Shown in pieces: positions 34,795-44,600 of a DNA stretch of 64,000 nt. Below the pieces are notes generated by a model. The model was not told where the DNA came from and ran no database searches. It was given only the letters and a program-made list of their open reading frames with translations. The position numbers were made by a program, and so were the translations under genes. Every line of letters begins with the position of its first letter. Position 1 is the stretch's first letter. Source of the DNA: Candidatus Soleaferrea massiliensis AP7 (GTDB lineage: Bacteria > Bacillota > Clostridia > Oscillospirales > Ruminococcaceae); contig NZ_CCYH01000038.1 in the NCBI RefSeq assembly GCF_000820765.1, positions 124,001 through 188,000 of the forward strand. The letters run 5' to 3'.

Positions 34795-35081
34795 GCCCCT
34801 ATACGATATTTCATAGAACATTGCGATATATGAAGAATCGCGCGTCAACTTTTGTTGATTTTCCCTAAAGAATGTCTATGCTGTCCCCCTATGAAAATAT
34901 CTCCGATTCCGTATTACATGCATCTTTATCTGATACCACACCGTCAGCGCCTCCTTTTTCGCTTCATGCGGACGGCAAATCTGCATGGATTCCAAAAAGC
35001 GGAGACGTTTCGAGCTGAAAACACCGCTGTTTCCACCGGCTGAGCCGATGGTTTATCTCACACTGAAACAGCCACGTAAAT

Positions 35082-35112
35082 GGACCGGTATGGGAAACTC
35101 CCATACCGGTCC
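35082..35112 (-). terminator. Perfect inverted repeat downstream of the DUF4015-like gene
   Basis: GGACCGGTATGGGA (35082-35095) pairs perfectly with 35099-35112 around a 3-base loop, 30 bases past the stop at 35143. It lacks a good T run on the minus strand, so it is a terminator or a transcript-stabilising hairpin. Confidence 0.55.
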
Positions 35113-35142
35113 TGCTGATATTCTTTATAAATCCCGTTATGA

Positions 35143-36387
35143 TCAGGAAGCTGCGGATGTCCCGGATTTTTCAAAGCTGTAGCTGCCTTCTTCCGAGAAC
35201 AGCAGATAGTCCGTCACATCCTGTTCGTTCAGCGCCTTGATCTCATCGGAGATCTCCGCCGTGGTGTAGCCGTCGCTCTGGATCACGCCGGTAATTTCCG
35301 CGGAGCTGCCAAGGCTTGCCTTGAGAGCGCCAAGGATGGTCTTGACCGTTTCATACGGCTTGGACACCGGATCGGTCAGATTCGCGCCATTAATTTCCAC
35401 ATCGCTGTCAAACTCCGACGGACGCAGATCGACCGTCACCGCATGGAAGGCGATGCCCTTCGCGTTGCCGCCGTACTGCGCAAGCCCGTCGCCGATGAAC
35501 GCTTCAGCCGGCAGATAGACGCTGACCTTGCAGTTCTTCTCCTCCATCGCCGTGTCGACCGCGCCGATAAAGTCGCTGAGTGCCTGCTGCTGGCTCTTGG
35601 AGCCGGAGCCGGGATAGTATGCCAGATTGAGCCCCACGCCCTCCGGGAACTGCACGCCGTCCAGCAGGAACTGCTTGACGCCTGCCGCCGCCAGCTCATT
35701 CAGCAGATCGGTGATATACTGCTGTGACGAGGAGGAATACGGATTCAGCCATGCTTTGCCGCCATTCTCGTAGTAGTCGTCCAGCCAGAGGGTACCGCCC
35801 TCGCTCTGGTAACGCACCGCCATGTCGGCATTGGCATACGGCATCGTGTGGTCGCGGAATGCGTTGACACGGGCAATCAGCTCCATGCCATGCTCCTTGA
35901 GTTTCTTGATCACCGCGCTGAGGTCTACAGCGTCCGATGCAACCGCATCCGCGGAGACCGCCTGCGCGTTCTTGGAAGCGTAGTGCAGGATACCGGTTTC
36001 ATCCTTGAGATCCACCACAACGGCGTTGATCTGGCTTCCTTCCAGCGAACTTAAAAAGCTGTCAAGCCTTGCGCTGTCCTTGAGCACATCAACCGGCAGA
36101 TAGGCCGATTTGGACGCATCGGTATTTTCTGGCGTATTGCCCGGCTGGGATGCCTCTGAAACCTCCGAAGAGCTTCCGGCATCCGATACCGGCATCGACG
36201 CACTGGACGTGTTCTCCGGAACAGGCGTCTTTCCTGTGATAAAATCGACGACCGGCTGATAAACGCTCCATCCGACAAAAAACACCACGCCCGCGATCAG
36301 GATGGTCAGGAAGATGTGCAGCGGTGAAAATCTCCGGCTTCGGTTTCTGCGGTAGATTTTCTTGTGTCTTTTAACCTTATATGCCAA
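35143..36387 (-). CDS. Membrane-anchored DUF4015-like putative glycoside hydrolase
   Basis: The 414-aa protein has a basic N-terminus (KRHKKIYRRNRSRR), one membrane segment (about 27-47), a Ser/Glu/Pro-rich linker to about 90, then a TIM-barrel-like domain: NAVVVDLKDETGILHYAS, LIARVNAFRDHTMPYANADM, WLNPYSSSSQQYITDLLNEL, QFLLDGVQFPEG. That pattern matches the DUF4015/GH-like family with a putative polysaccharide-hydrolase fold. Initiation appears to be at TTG with AGGAGGGG upstream. Substrate unknown. It lies 109 bases after the rnfA-like gene and may be cotranscribed with it. Confidence 0.8.
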   Translation of the reverse strand: MAYKVKRHKKIYRRNRSRRFSPLHIFLTILIAGVVFFVGWSVYQPVVDFITGKTPVPENTSSASMPVSDAGSSSEVSEASQPGNTPENTDASKSAYLPVDVLKDSARLDSFLSSLEGSQINAVVVDLKDETGILHYASKNAQAVSADAVASDAVDLSAVIKKLKEHGMELIARVNAFRDHTMPYANADMAVRYQSEGGTLWLDDYYENGGKAWLNPYSSSSQQYITDLLNELAAAGVKQFLLDGVQFPEGVGLNLAYYPGSGSKSQQQALSDFIGAVDTAMEEKNCKVSVYLPAEAFIGDGLAQYGGNAKGIAFHAVTVDLRPSEFDSDVEINGANLTDPVSKPYETVKTILGALKASLGSSAEITGVIQSDGYTTAEISDEIKALNEQDVTDYLLFSEEGSYSFEKSGTSAAS

Positions 36388-36496
36388 AGGAAACCCCTCC
36401 TATCCGCTGTAGATGCATACAGCTGTCCAACAAAGTTTTATAAAGAAATATCAGGATTGTTTTATATGATTATGAGGAACGCGCGCCTTCCATGTA

Positions 36497-37093
36497 TCAG
36501 GTCGGCAGCTGATGGCCCACCAGGCCATACAGCGCCAGCGCCAGGATGCCGACAAACAGCAGTGTGATCGGCAGGCCTTTGAAGGCCTTCGGTACGTTGG
36601 CCGCCATCAGCCGGTCCTCAATCTCGCGTACCAGCAGCATGGCAAAGGTGAATCCGATGCCGCTGCCGATTCCAAACACGATACTGTGCCCGAGATCCAT
36701 CGACTGCCGCACGCTCAGCAGTACAACGCCCAGCACCGCGCAGTTGAGGGACGCCGTGGTCAGCACGCCGCCGAACCGTTCATAGGTCTTCGGCATCAAC
36801 TGCAGCCAGGCAAACCGCACAATCAGATATACCACAATGACGCAGACCGCATAGGCCAGCGGTTCCCACAGGTACCGGTGCGGAAGGTTTTTCAGAAAAC
36901 TGCCTGCCGTCCAGGCAAACACAGCCGAGAGCGTGGTGACCAGCGTCAGGCTGACGCCCATCGGCAGAACCGAACGGGGCTTGCGCAGCACCACCATCAG
37001 CTTGGTGCTGCCGAGCGCACGCGCAAAGACCGCATTCTCCACAAAGATCGCAATCAGCGCCGTAACCATAAAATCAAATAGAAGCTGTCTCAA
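36497..37093 (-). CDS. RnfA-like membrane subunit, divergent
   Basis: The 198-aa, six-helix protein aligns end to end with RnfA/RsxA: FVENAVFARALGSTKLMVVL, LNCAVLGVVLLSV, GIGSGIGFTFAMLL, NVPKAFKGLPITLLFVGIL. In RnfA the first region normally reads LGxCP, and that Cys helps hold the membrane [2Fe-2S] cluster; here it reads LGSTK, so the Cys is missing, while the second Cys (LNCAVLG) remains. Start appears to be TTG 37093. Last of a C-D-E-A cluster that has no rnfG or rnfB. Confidence 0.8.
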   Translation of the reverse strand: MRQLLFDFMVTALIAIFVENAVFARALGSTKLMVVLRKPRSVLPMGVSLTLVTTLSAVFAWTAGSFLKNLPHRYLWEPLAYAVCVIVVYLIVRFAWLQLMPKTYERFGGVLTTASLNCAVLGVVLLSVRQSMDLGHSIVFGIGSGIGFTFAMLLVREIEDRLMAANVPKAFKGLPITLLFVGILALALYGLVGHQLPT

Positions 37094-37106
37094 ATCTTCC
37101 CGCCCC

Positions 37107-37766
37107 CTATCTCTGTTTGACTTTCAGTTTTTTCTGCTCCATCCTGCGTCCCGCCCTCGCCATCAGGCGGTTCATGCATTTGCATATCGCCATGGCAAAC
37201 GCCAGCAGGATAAAGCCGGAGAACGGATAGAGCAGCGCGGGCGTCGTCGAGATGCCAAGCTGTACATCCCAGATGGTGCCGCTGCCGAGCATCTCGCGGA
37301 AGATGCTGAACAGGCAGATGATGACGCCGAAGCCCACCACATGGCACAGCACATCCACCAGCGCATACGGGATATTCCATTTAAAGCTCCTGCGCTGCGC
37401 GCGGTCAACCAGGATGCCGTTGAACACCAGAATCGGCAGGTAGATGCCGGTCGTATCGATGATGGCAGGGCCAAGCGTGTGCTTGACCAGATAGATGGCC
37501 GGCATGTAGAAGAGACAGGCCAGCAGCACACAGATGATCGTGCCGAGATACTTCGGCAGTTTTTTTGGCAGCAGGGACGCGAGCAGGAAGGTCGGGATTG
37601 TGACAACCGCCAGAACCGTTGTGATCGCGACGGCGTTCTTGAGGCTTGTTCCCGCAACAATGGCCGGGGCCAGCACCAGTCCACCCAGCAGAACCGGGTT
37701 CCTGGCTAGAAGCCCCTGAAGCAGCAGCACAACCGAGTGTTTTCGTTTTTTAAACCTCGTATTCAT
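37107..37766 (-). CDS. RnfE-like membrane subunit, divergent
   Basis: The 219-aa protein matches RnfE: NPVLLGGLVLAPAIVAG, TTGIYLPILVFNGILVDRAQ, FGVIICLFSIFREMLGSGTI and the C-terminal membrane segment. Both cluster cysteines expected in RnfE (in GLCP and VNC) are replaced, by Ala in VLAP and by Gly in FNG. With RnfA also changed, an intramembrane [2Fe-2S] site is unlikely. ATG 37766 has GAGGAGG and overlaps the end of the rnfD-like gene. Confidence 0.8.
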   Translation of the reverse strand: MNTRFKKRKHSVVLLLQGLLARNPVLLGGLVLAPAIVAGTSLKNAVAITTVLAVVTIPTFLLASLLPKKLPKYLGTIICVLLACLFYMPAIYLVKHTLGPAIIDTTGIYLPILVFNGILVDRAQRRSFKWNIPYALVDVLCHVVGFGVIICLFSIFREMLGSGTIWDVQLGISTTPALLYPFSGFILLAFAMAICKCMNRLMARAGRRMEQKKLKVKQR

Positions 37767-38733
37767 GCTGCACACCTCCTCTCTTCCTCCGCGACAGAAG
37801 CGGCAGATAGCGGTCCAGCATCGGAGACAGCGCGTTCATCAGGAGGATCGCGAAACACACACCCTCCTCATAGCCGCCGAACATGCGGAACAGCATCGTC
37901 ACCATGCCGGCCAAAAAGCCGAAGGCCAGCCGCCCTGACCGGGTCGTTGGGCTTGTGACCGGGTCGGTCAGCATAAATACACCGGCAAACAGCAGTGTGC
38001 CGGATGAGAGTTCATAGTAGACAGACTGCAGATGTCCGCCCATAATGCGCGGGTATAAAAACGCAAACAGAGCGCAGGTTGCGACAAAGGTCAGCGGTAT
38101 CTCCCAGCGGATGGTCCGGCGGAAGATGAGGAACAAAAAGCAGGCGCAGATGACCAGGATGTTGGTCGCGCCCATCGGTCCGGGATAGTTTCCCAGAAGC
38201 ATATCGATCGGGTTGATGTTCGGGATGCCGCCGAGCTGCATCGTAAAGGCCGGGCTGTCCATCAGCTTGGCCGAAATATCGCCGAAGACCGGCAGCTGCT
38301 CGAGCGGAACCGTATAGGAAAACACCAGGTTGGGCCAGCAGACCGCCAGAAACGCGAACGCACCGGCCGCCGGGTTGAACGGGTTGTTGCCAAGCCCGCC
38401 GAACGGATGCTTCATGACCAGCATTGCAAACACCGCGCCGGAAAACACCATCATATACGGCACGGTTGCCGGCAGCAGAAGCGGCAGGATCAGTCCGGTT
38501 ACAAACGCCGAATTGTCGTATTTGTTGAGCTTTTTGCCGGACACCTTGACACAGATGATATCCGTCACCACGCAGGTGGCGACTGAAAACAGCGCCATTA
38601 CCACCGGCCGCCAGCCGTAGTAATAGAACGCCATGATGTAAAGCGGCAACAGTGCGATGAGGCAGTCGTTGAACATGGTGCGGACCGTCTCCTTGGAACG
38701 TATAAAAGGAGCCTTGAAATCTCGATGCTGCAC
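37750..38733 (-). CDS. RnfD-like membrane subunit, divergent
   Basis: The 327-aa protein keeps the RnfD helices and landmarks: TVRTMFNDCLIALLPLYIMA, KHPFGGLGNNPFNPAAGAFA, LLGNYPGPMGATN, FMLTDPVTSPTTRSGR, GGYEEGVCFAILLMNALSP. The S-x-A-T-P-L stretch that carries the covalently bound FMN in RnfD is not recognisable at the expected place (GDISAKLMDSPAFTMQ). Probable GTG start at 38733 with AAGGAG. The rnfG gene that normally follows rnfD is absent; rnfE follows directly. Confidence 0.8.
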   Translation of the reverse strand: MQHRDFKAPFIRSKETVRTMFNDCLIALLPLYIMAFYYYGWRPVVMALFSVATCVVTDIICVKVSGKKLNKYDNSAFVTGLILPLLLPATVPYMMVFSGAVFAMLVMKHPFGGLGNNPFNPAAGAFAFLAVCWPNLVFSYTVPLEQLPVFGDISAKLMDSPAFTMQLGGIPNINPIDMLLGNYPGPMGATNILVICACFLFLIFRRTIRWEIPLTFVATCALFAFLYPRIMGGHLQSVYYELSSGTLLFAGVFMLTDPVTSPTTRSGRLAFGFLAGMVTMLFRMFGGYEEGVCFAILLMNALSPMLDRYLPLLSRRKRGGVQHEYEV

Positions 38734-38790
38734 TTCTTGTAGCTCTCCTTTCCTATCCTCTATTCTTTGTCAGGATCTTCAATAAATACA

Positions 38791-40026
38791 TCATTTTCCA
38801 TTTTTATCGGAGGCCTGTTCTTTCCCAATGAGTTTCTTGGCGCGCCGGATCGATGCGGCCACACCCATATTGGCCGGACAGACATAGGAACAGCAGCCGC
38901 ATTCGATGCAGTGATCGATGTTGTAGCGGCTGAGGACATGCTTGACGCCGCTTTCGGCATACTTGTAGATGAAGTGCGGCAGCAGATCCTGCGGACAGAT
39001 GTCGTTGCACCTGCCGCAGCTGATACAGGCGGTCTTCTTCTCGACGATATCGGTCTTCATGGCCAGAACCGCCTTGGTGGTGTGCCCAATCGGCTGTTCC
39101 AGATCCTCGATGCGGTGACCGGTCATGCTTCCGCCGTAGATCACAATATCCGGCTCCTGCTTAAGCCCGCAGAACTGCAGCAGGTCCCGGACCGGCGTGC
39201 CGATCGTCACCTCGATGTTGTACGGCGTCGACACACAGTCCCCCGCCACCGTGACAAAGCAGCTGGTCTGCGGCTTCGAGAATTTGCAGGCGCGGTATAG
39301 ATGCACCAGCGCGCCCGCGCTGATCGTCACGATGTCGTCGTGCTCCTTGAAGTAGTATTTCAGCCGGTAGCGCAGCGGATATTTGCCGTGGATGTTCTTG
39401 ATGCGGATGTTGTCCAGCAGCTTCGGGATCTTCGTCTTGAACTCATCGAACTGCTTATACACCGCGATACAGGCCTTGTCGGTCTGCATCGCCCGCACCG
39501 CGAGCTGGATGCCGGCGGACAGCTCCGCCTGGTTCTTGAGCAGCAGGTTGGTCATGCAGGAGACATACGGTTCATCCTCCACGCAGTCCACAACCAGCGT
39601 CTTCTTGCCGTGTTTCCGGGCATATTCCAGTTTTTTGTACAGGTAAACGCCGTCGTTCTCGTCGATGATCGACGCCGCTTTTGCCGCCGCGGTGATCTCG
39701 GTGATCGACATCCGGTCGGTCTCCTGCGGCTTCTGCACATCGGCAAAGCCGATCATGTTTTTATAGACAAAATATCTGCCGGTATCGTCGGGGTTTGTGA
39801 TGGTCACATCCCGTACAAACCGTCCGTTGATGCCCGCATGCAGCGCCATGCCGTCGTCATAGACATAGACCGGCTGGTCCTTGGACACGCGCATGATATT
39901 TCTCAGCTTCTCTTTATAGCATGGAACGTAGATCTCTTCCGGATTCAAATAGCTTCTCAGTCCCCTGGACACGGCCGGTTCCTTCATAGGCTCCAGCACG
40001 ATGCCGGTGTTCAAATTGACTGCCAT
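38791..40026 (-). CDS. RnfC-like iron-sulfur subunit, divergent
   Basis: The 411-aa protein has two CxxCxxCxxxCP clusters, CISCGRCNDICP (about 332-343) and CIECGCCSYVCP (about 371-382), and aligns with RnfC through TVAGDCVSTPYNIEVTIGTP and EPDIVIYGGSMTGH. The NADH/FMN signature GGATFPTxxK is replaced by a stretch reading DENDGVYLYKKL, and ECEPYLT by EDEPYVS; the later PQGAEKQL segment is also gone. It therefore probably does not oxidise NADH. ATG 40026 has GGAGG. It follows rpe by 74 bases. Confidence 0.82.
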   Translation of the reverse strand: MAVNLNTGIVLEPMKEPAVSRGLRSYLNPEEIYVPCYKEKLRNIMRVSKDQPVYVYDDGMALHAGINGRFVRDVTITNPDDTGRYFVYKNMIGFADVQKPQETDRMSITEITAAAKAASIIDENDGVYLYKKLEYARKHGKKTLVVDCVEDEPYVSCMTNLLLKNQAELSAGIQLAVRAMQTDKACIAVYKQFDEFKTKIPKLLDNIRIKNIHGKYPLRYRLKYYFKEHDDIVTISAGALVHLYRACKFSKPQTSCFVTVAGDCVSTPYNIEVTIGTPVRDLLQFCGLKQEPDIVIYGGSMTGHRIEDLEQPIGHTTKAVLAMKTDIVEKKTACISCGRCNDICPQDLLPHFIYKYAESGVKHVLSRYNIDHCIECGCCSYVCPANMGVAASIRRAKKLIGKEQASDKNGK

Positions 40027-40100
40027 AATACCTCCATTTCCTGCCGTTTCGCCATAGACGCTGGCGAAAATTTTCTCTCCCGGCCCATGTGCCGACAGAT

Positions 40101-40766
40101 TTATAAAGCCGCGGACGCCGATGTTGCGCGCAGCTCTTCGATTGCCTTTTTATAATCCTTCTGTTTAAACAGCGCGGAACCGGATACCAGCACATTGGCG
40201 CCGGCGCCGATCACTTCCTTCGCGGTATTCCTGTCGATTCCGCCGTCCACCTCTATATCCATATGCAGGGAGCCGTCCAATATTTTCTGTTTCAGCGAGG
40301 AGATTTTCGGCAGCATATCCCGCATAAAGGATTGTCCGCCGAAGCCCGGCTCCACCGTCATGATGAGCGCCATGTCAAGCATCGGCAGGAAGCCGTAAAT
40401 TTCCTCCACCGGCGTGCCCGGCTTAACCGAAAGGCCCGCTTTTTTGCCCAACGCATGGATTTGGCCGATGGTCTCCCGCACGTCGTCTGCAGCTTCGTAG
40501 TGGATGGTGATGATATCCGCACCGGCTTTCGCAAACGCGCCGATATATTGCAGAGGATACTTGATCATCAAATGGACATCAAACAAGAGATCGGTTTTGG
40601 AGCGCAGGGATTTAACGACATCCGGGCCGAAGGTGATGTTCGGCACAAAATGCCCGTCCATAACATCGATGTGCAGCATATCCGCTCCGGCAAGCTGCAC
40701 CGCAGTGATTTCCTGTTCCAGATTGGCGAAATCCGCCGCCAGCATGGATGGTGAAATTTTGATCAA
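40101..40766 (-). CDS. rpe: Ribulose-phosphate 3-epimerase
   Basis: Interconverts ribulose-5-P and xylulose-5-P. The 221-aa TIM barrel has SPSMLAADFANLEQEI, HIDVMDGHFVPNITFGP, MTVEPGFGGQSF and IEVDGGIDRNTA. Initiation is at TTG 40766 (AAAGGGG 8 bases upstream). It heads the transcript that continues into the rnfC-like gene. Confidence 0.96.
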   Translation of the reverse strand: MIKISPSMLAADFANLEQEITAVQLAGADMLHIDVMDGHFVPNITFGPDVVKSLRSKTDLLFDVHLMIKYPLQYIGAFAKAGADIITIHYEAADDVRETIGQIHALGKKAGLSVKPGTPVEEIYGFLPMLDMALIMTVEPGFGGQSFMRDMLPKISSLKQKILDGSLHMDIEVDGGIDRNTAKEVIGAGANVLVSGSALFKQKDYKKAIEELRATSASAAL

Positions 40767-40810
40767 TTTGTATACCCCTTTTTGTCACATAAGCATAGTT
40801 TTACTAGTTT

Positions 40811-40839
40811 ATTTTAACCCAAGAACATAAACTCGTCAA
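40811..40839 (-). promoter_or_regulatory. Promoter of rpe and the rnf-like cluster
   Basis: TTGACG (40834-40839) and TAAAAT (40811-40816) on the minus strand, 17 bases apart, 45 bases before the rpe start. Confidence 0.72.
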
Positions 40840-41125
40840 CACGTTATTAAAAATAAGTTGTTAACGTTCACTTTAAATATTTCCCGCTCTGATTTCGGCC
40901 CAAATGCACCGTTTCCGGCCGTATTTTCGACGCGGCGGACGACATGGTTCCGCGCTGCCACCGTCTGCGCCGAACCTATATACCCGGCTTACAAACTCCT
41001 GCTTCATTATCGTCCTTTACAGCATATGTTTTATCCCATCTTCCTGCTGTTTCATTCAACGCTTCTCTGCTTCCCGTTCTATTTCTCTGGACAGTTTTAC
41101 CCTTTCCAGTCTTGGTTTCTGCAAA
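40840..41125. other. Intergenic stretch without recognised gene
   Basis: No open frame here has a ribosome binding site or family-like composition. The stretch separates the rpe promoter from the terminator at 41126. Confidence 0.4.
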
Positions 41126-41171
41126 ATAGAACAGCAGCACAGATGACATATCATCCGTACTGCTGTTCTAT
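41126..41171 (-). terminator. Long hairpin, probable terminator of the small ORF unit
   Basis: ATAGAACAGCAG (41126-41137) pairs perfectly with 41160-41171, and GATGA/TCATC extends the stem inside. On the minus strand it runs into ATTTTGC. It lies 227 bases past the small ORF at 41398. Confidence 0.65.
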
Positions 41172-41397
41172 GGCAAGAAGCATACCGCATCGGCCAATGG
41201 CCTTTTGCATACAGCAGGGCTATTCATGGACAATCTGTCACCCCTTGTATCAAGCATGCATCTTATCGTCACCCTCTATCCTATGCGGCAGATCGGCCAT
41301 CCGGCACCTGGAGCCTGTACCGATGCACTCGTAAAACACGCGTTTCCGATGCAGAATACGCTGTTCTGTATTTCAGGCCATCTTATTTCCTGCCGAA

Positions 41398-41556
41398 TCA
41401 ATAAATAAAAATATTATGCGTTTTTCTGCGTCTCCTCCTGTTCCGATTGTCCCCAGTGCCATGCAGCCCGCTCCATGGAGAAAGCACGCCCCGCCAAGCT
41501 TCAGAATCAACCGCAGATATCGTTGTAATGGATATGAGAACAACATCGATTGTCAT
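41398..41556 (-). CDS. Small ORF (52 aa) with conserved leader, unknown
   Basis: ATG 41556 has an ideal AAGGAG 6 bases upstream and encodes MTIDVVLISITTISAVDSEA with a C-terminal run of five arginines. The preceding 70 bases are strongly conserved with those before another small ORF at 50336, but the two peptides agree only in MTI. It could be a peptide gene, a leader peptide or a decayed remnant. No known family recognised. Confidence 0.4.
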   Translation of the reverse strand: MTIDVVLISITTISAVDSEAWRGVLSPWSGLHGTGDNRNRRRRRKTHNIFIY

Positions 41557-41628
41557 TTTGCGCTGCTCCTTTCTTGAAGTCAAAGCATGACACTTTCGCT
41601 GGCTCAACCTCTGATTTCCAACAAAAAA
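41557..41628 (-). repeat. Conserved leader block, copy 1
   Basis: From the T run of the gene-1 terminator to the small ORF start. It matches 50337-50408 at most positions, with differences mainly transitions: shared segments on the minus strand include GTTGGAA, TCAGAGG, CCAG, GAAAGT, ATGCTTTG and CTTCAA. AACAAAAAA (plus strand, 41620-41628) occurs once here. Confidence 0.7.
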
Positions 41629-41661
41629 TCCCGGCCAGTCAAAAGACCGGCCGGGATTTTT
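41626..41661 (-). terminator. Terminator of GH97 gene 1
   Basis: AAATCCCGGCC and GGCCGGGATTT with inner GTC/GAC pair around AAAA; the minus strand continues as ATTTTTTG. Nearly the same hairpin follows gene 3. Confidence 0.9.
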
Positions 41662-41670
41662 CCATGATAT

Positions 41671-44600
41671 TTAGTTTCCGTTTAAGATGTTCAGTTTGAT
41701 GCGCAGCAGGTCAAAGATGTTGAGCTTTCCGTTTTCATCCATATCTGCCGCCTTAAAGTTTGGCGTGTCGAGTTCCGAAGCTGTAAGGATGGTCTGTTTA
41801 AGCACCATCAGGTCCATGACACCCTTCCGGCCATCTCCATCAACATCGCCCGGTACCACGACCGTCAGGACGTCGGTTCCCACGGTGACGATGCATCCGG
41901 TGCCAACCAAGTGCCCGGCTTCCAGCGCATTGCCGTCTTTGTCGGTAATGCTTATCGGTGCGGTGGTGCCAAACAGCTCCGCAAATTCGTCTGCTGTGGT
42001 GGCTTCCGGCGCGTTTGTAATGACTTTGTCTTTAATGTTAAGTCCCGTCTCGTAGCTGTTATCGTATGCAAACGGGATCGCTTCTCCGTTCACTTTAAAC
42101 TCTGTGAAGGTCGCCGGCGCGCCCAGCGCGTCGGAATTCGGAGCGCCGCCGGTTCCGCAGTAGAGACCGATTCGAAGGTCATCGACATTCAGGCTGTCAT
42201 TGGTTTGGATGCTGTCAATGACCGTCCAGCTTTCGTTGTCGTAGCTGAAAGAACCGGTCAGCTTGTTGCCGGTCTTCTCGAGCTTGAGATACACATCCTG
42301 ATCCGGCTGCTCATCTCTGACCCATTTTTCAACGCCGTTCGGCGTCTCGTTGAGGGTGGCAATGACCTTGCCGCCCATGCTGTTGTGATATCTTCTGAAA
42401 ACGGTGAACAGCGCGTCGACATTGTCCGCCGCCAAAACGACCAGGCCGGCCGAGTCTGCGTGTTTCTGCGGTGAGAAATGGAGCTTGGTGGTCATAGTGA
42501 AGTCGCTGCCCGGCGCTTCCCTCAGGAACAGGTTGCGGGTGGTAAGGCCCGAGCCCCAGGCATCGCCTTCCTGCGGCCAGATGGTCACGTTATCCGTTCC
42601 GTTGATCTGATAAGCGCCTTTGAATTCGTTGCGGATACGCCAATCCGATCCGAGAATGTATGCCTTCTTCACCACGTTGACTACACAGGATGCTGTGACA
42701 TCCTGATTGAGACCTGTGGTTGCTGTAATGGTGACAACGCCTTCTTTGCCGTGCGCCGTGACGACGCCCGCGTTGACAGATGCGATGCTCTCATCACTGG
42801 AACTCCAGGTAATGGCTGAGATATCGACATCGCTTGGGTTGAGCGTTGCGGTGATGGTCGCGCTGCTTTCCACTTCCATGTTCAGTTCTGTGGCGCTCAG
42901 GATGATTTCATCCGCCTGGCTCGGCGCCCTGTCGACGATTTTAACGCCGAAGCCGCCGGCCTTGGCACAGGGGATTTCGAGGACGTCTTCATTGGTAACC
43001 TTGACAATGCTGGTATCGATGGCTCTGGCATCCGCGCCATCCTTGTAGATAAATGCATAGTGGTCGCCTTCGCCCAGGAAGCTCAGGTCCACGGCTGCCG
43101 TTCTGGCGTCCACGGTTGTGCCGCCGACATACCAGGTTTCTCCGCCGCGGCGCGCAACGGTGAAGTACTTGCCCGGATATCCTTCCAGAACAACCGAATC
43201 GTCCCACGCAGCCGGGATATCTTTGAAGAAATCGTACGCCGTGCTTTCCTGATACTTCGCAGGTTTGTCCGCCGGACACGGAATGCCCGATTCAAAGGTG
43301 ACGAGAGATGCGAGGGACGCGGTGTCGGTGACGTTCGGGTTGTAATAAAGCGGGGTGAAGTCCATCGGTCCGACTGCGTTTCTGGTGAACGGCAGCGTGT
43401 TATAATGCTGTGCGTTCGGCGGTCTGCGGTGTACCGGATGCTGATACTCGCCGCCGAATACGCCTTCGCGCGCCAAAATGTGCGGCCAGGTTCTTCTTTC
43501 GCCGGTCGGCAGGTTGGAGCCGTGGAAATTGACAACCATTTTGTTTTCAGCTGTAATCTTCATCAGATCCTCATACAGCTGAATCTGGCTCTGGGTGTCG
43601 CCGTCGAAGAAGTCGATCTTCAAGCCGGAGATGCCCGCTTTGGCCAGTCTTGGAATCAGGTTCTGCTGCTTCTCCGCAGTGTTCAGCATATTTTTGTGCA
43701 GCCATGCCAGCAGCTTGACGCCCTTTTCCTGTGCATAGCTGTATACATCGTCATACCAGGACGGGAAATCAAAGCGGTCATAGTTGTTGCCGCCGATGTT
43801 CCAGCCGTCGTCCATCAGGATATAGGTCCAGCCCATCTCCGCTGAGAAATCGATGTAGCGTTTGTAGGTTTCGCCGCTATTGACCGGGTCTCCGTTCAGC
43901 CAGGTCCAGCTGGTAAGGCCGGCTTCGATCCAGGAGGTATCCTCAATCACACACGGATCGCTCAGGTTTTCAAAGATCTGGGTGTTTGCAATCTTTTCCG
44001 GGGTATCCAGCACCATTACGCGCCACGGCGAAGTAAATGGAGCGGATGTGCTCGGTTTGCCATTCTGCTGCGCGGCGAAAGCAGCCTTCAATTCGTCGCT
44101 GCCGTTTGCCTTGACCATCAGACCGGTGTACTGGGAGGTGTGTTTCGCTTCCGAAATCATCACCCATGCGTCGTCCGGGGTTTTGTACAGGAAGGTCATA
44201 CCGTAGTTGCCGTTCAGCGCGGAGACATATTTCTGATCATACACCGCTTCGTAGCAGTTGCTCGAATACGGCTGGGCATAGGCAAAAGAACCTGCCGGCA
44301 GGCTGAAGGTGGTATCCTCATCGTTGAAGACAATTCTCTGTCCATCCTCCGCGATGATCTGATACTGGATGGCCACGCCGTCGTCATAGGCCCGCGCAGC
44401 GATGTTAAACTGTACGCCATCCTTTTCAAACTGGAAGGTGGTCTCGTTTGCCTTGTTGACAAAGGTGGACTGCTTGCCGGAGAGCATCTCATAGGTCTCA
44501 TCGATCACCTTATCTTCACGTCCCACATAGGTAAGGCCGGTCGAGAAATCGCCAATGCTGGTGTCAAGGCCGGTTTTGGACGGATACATGGCGATCTTTC

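Noticed and set aside
34852..35043. 63-codon open frame before the DUF4015-like gene
   Set aside because: No ribosome binding site, no recognisable motif, and it lies in an AT-rich spacer.
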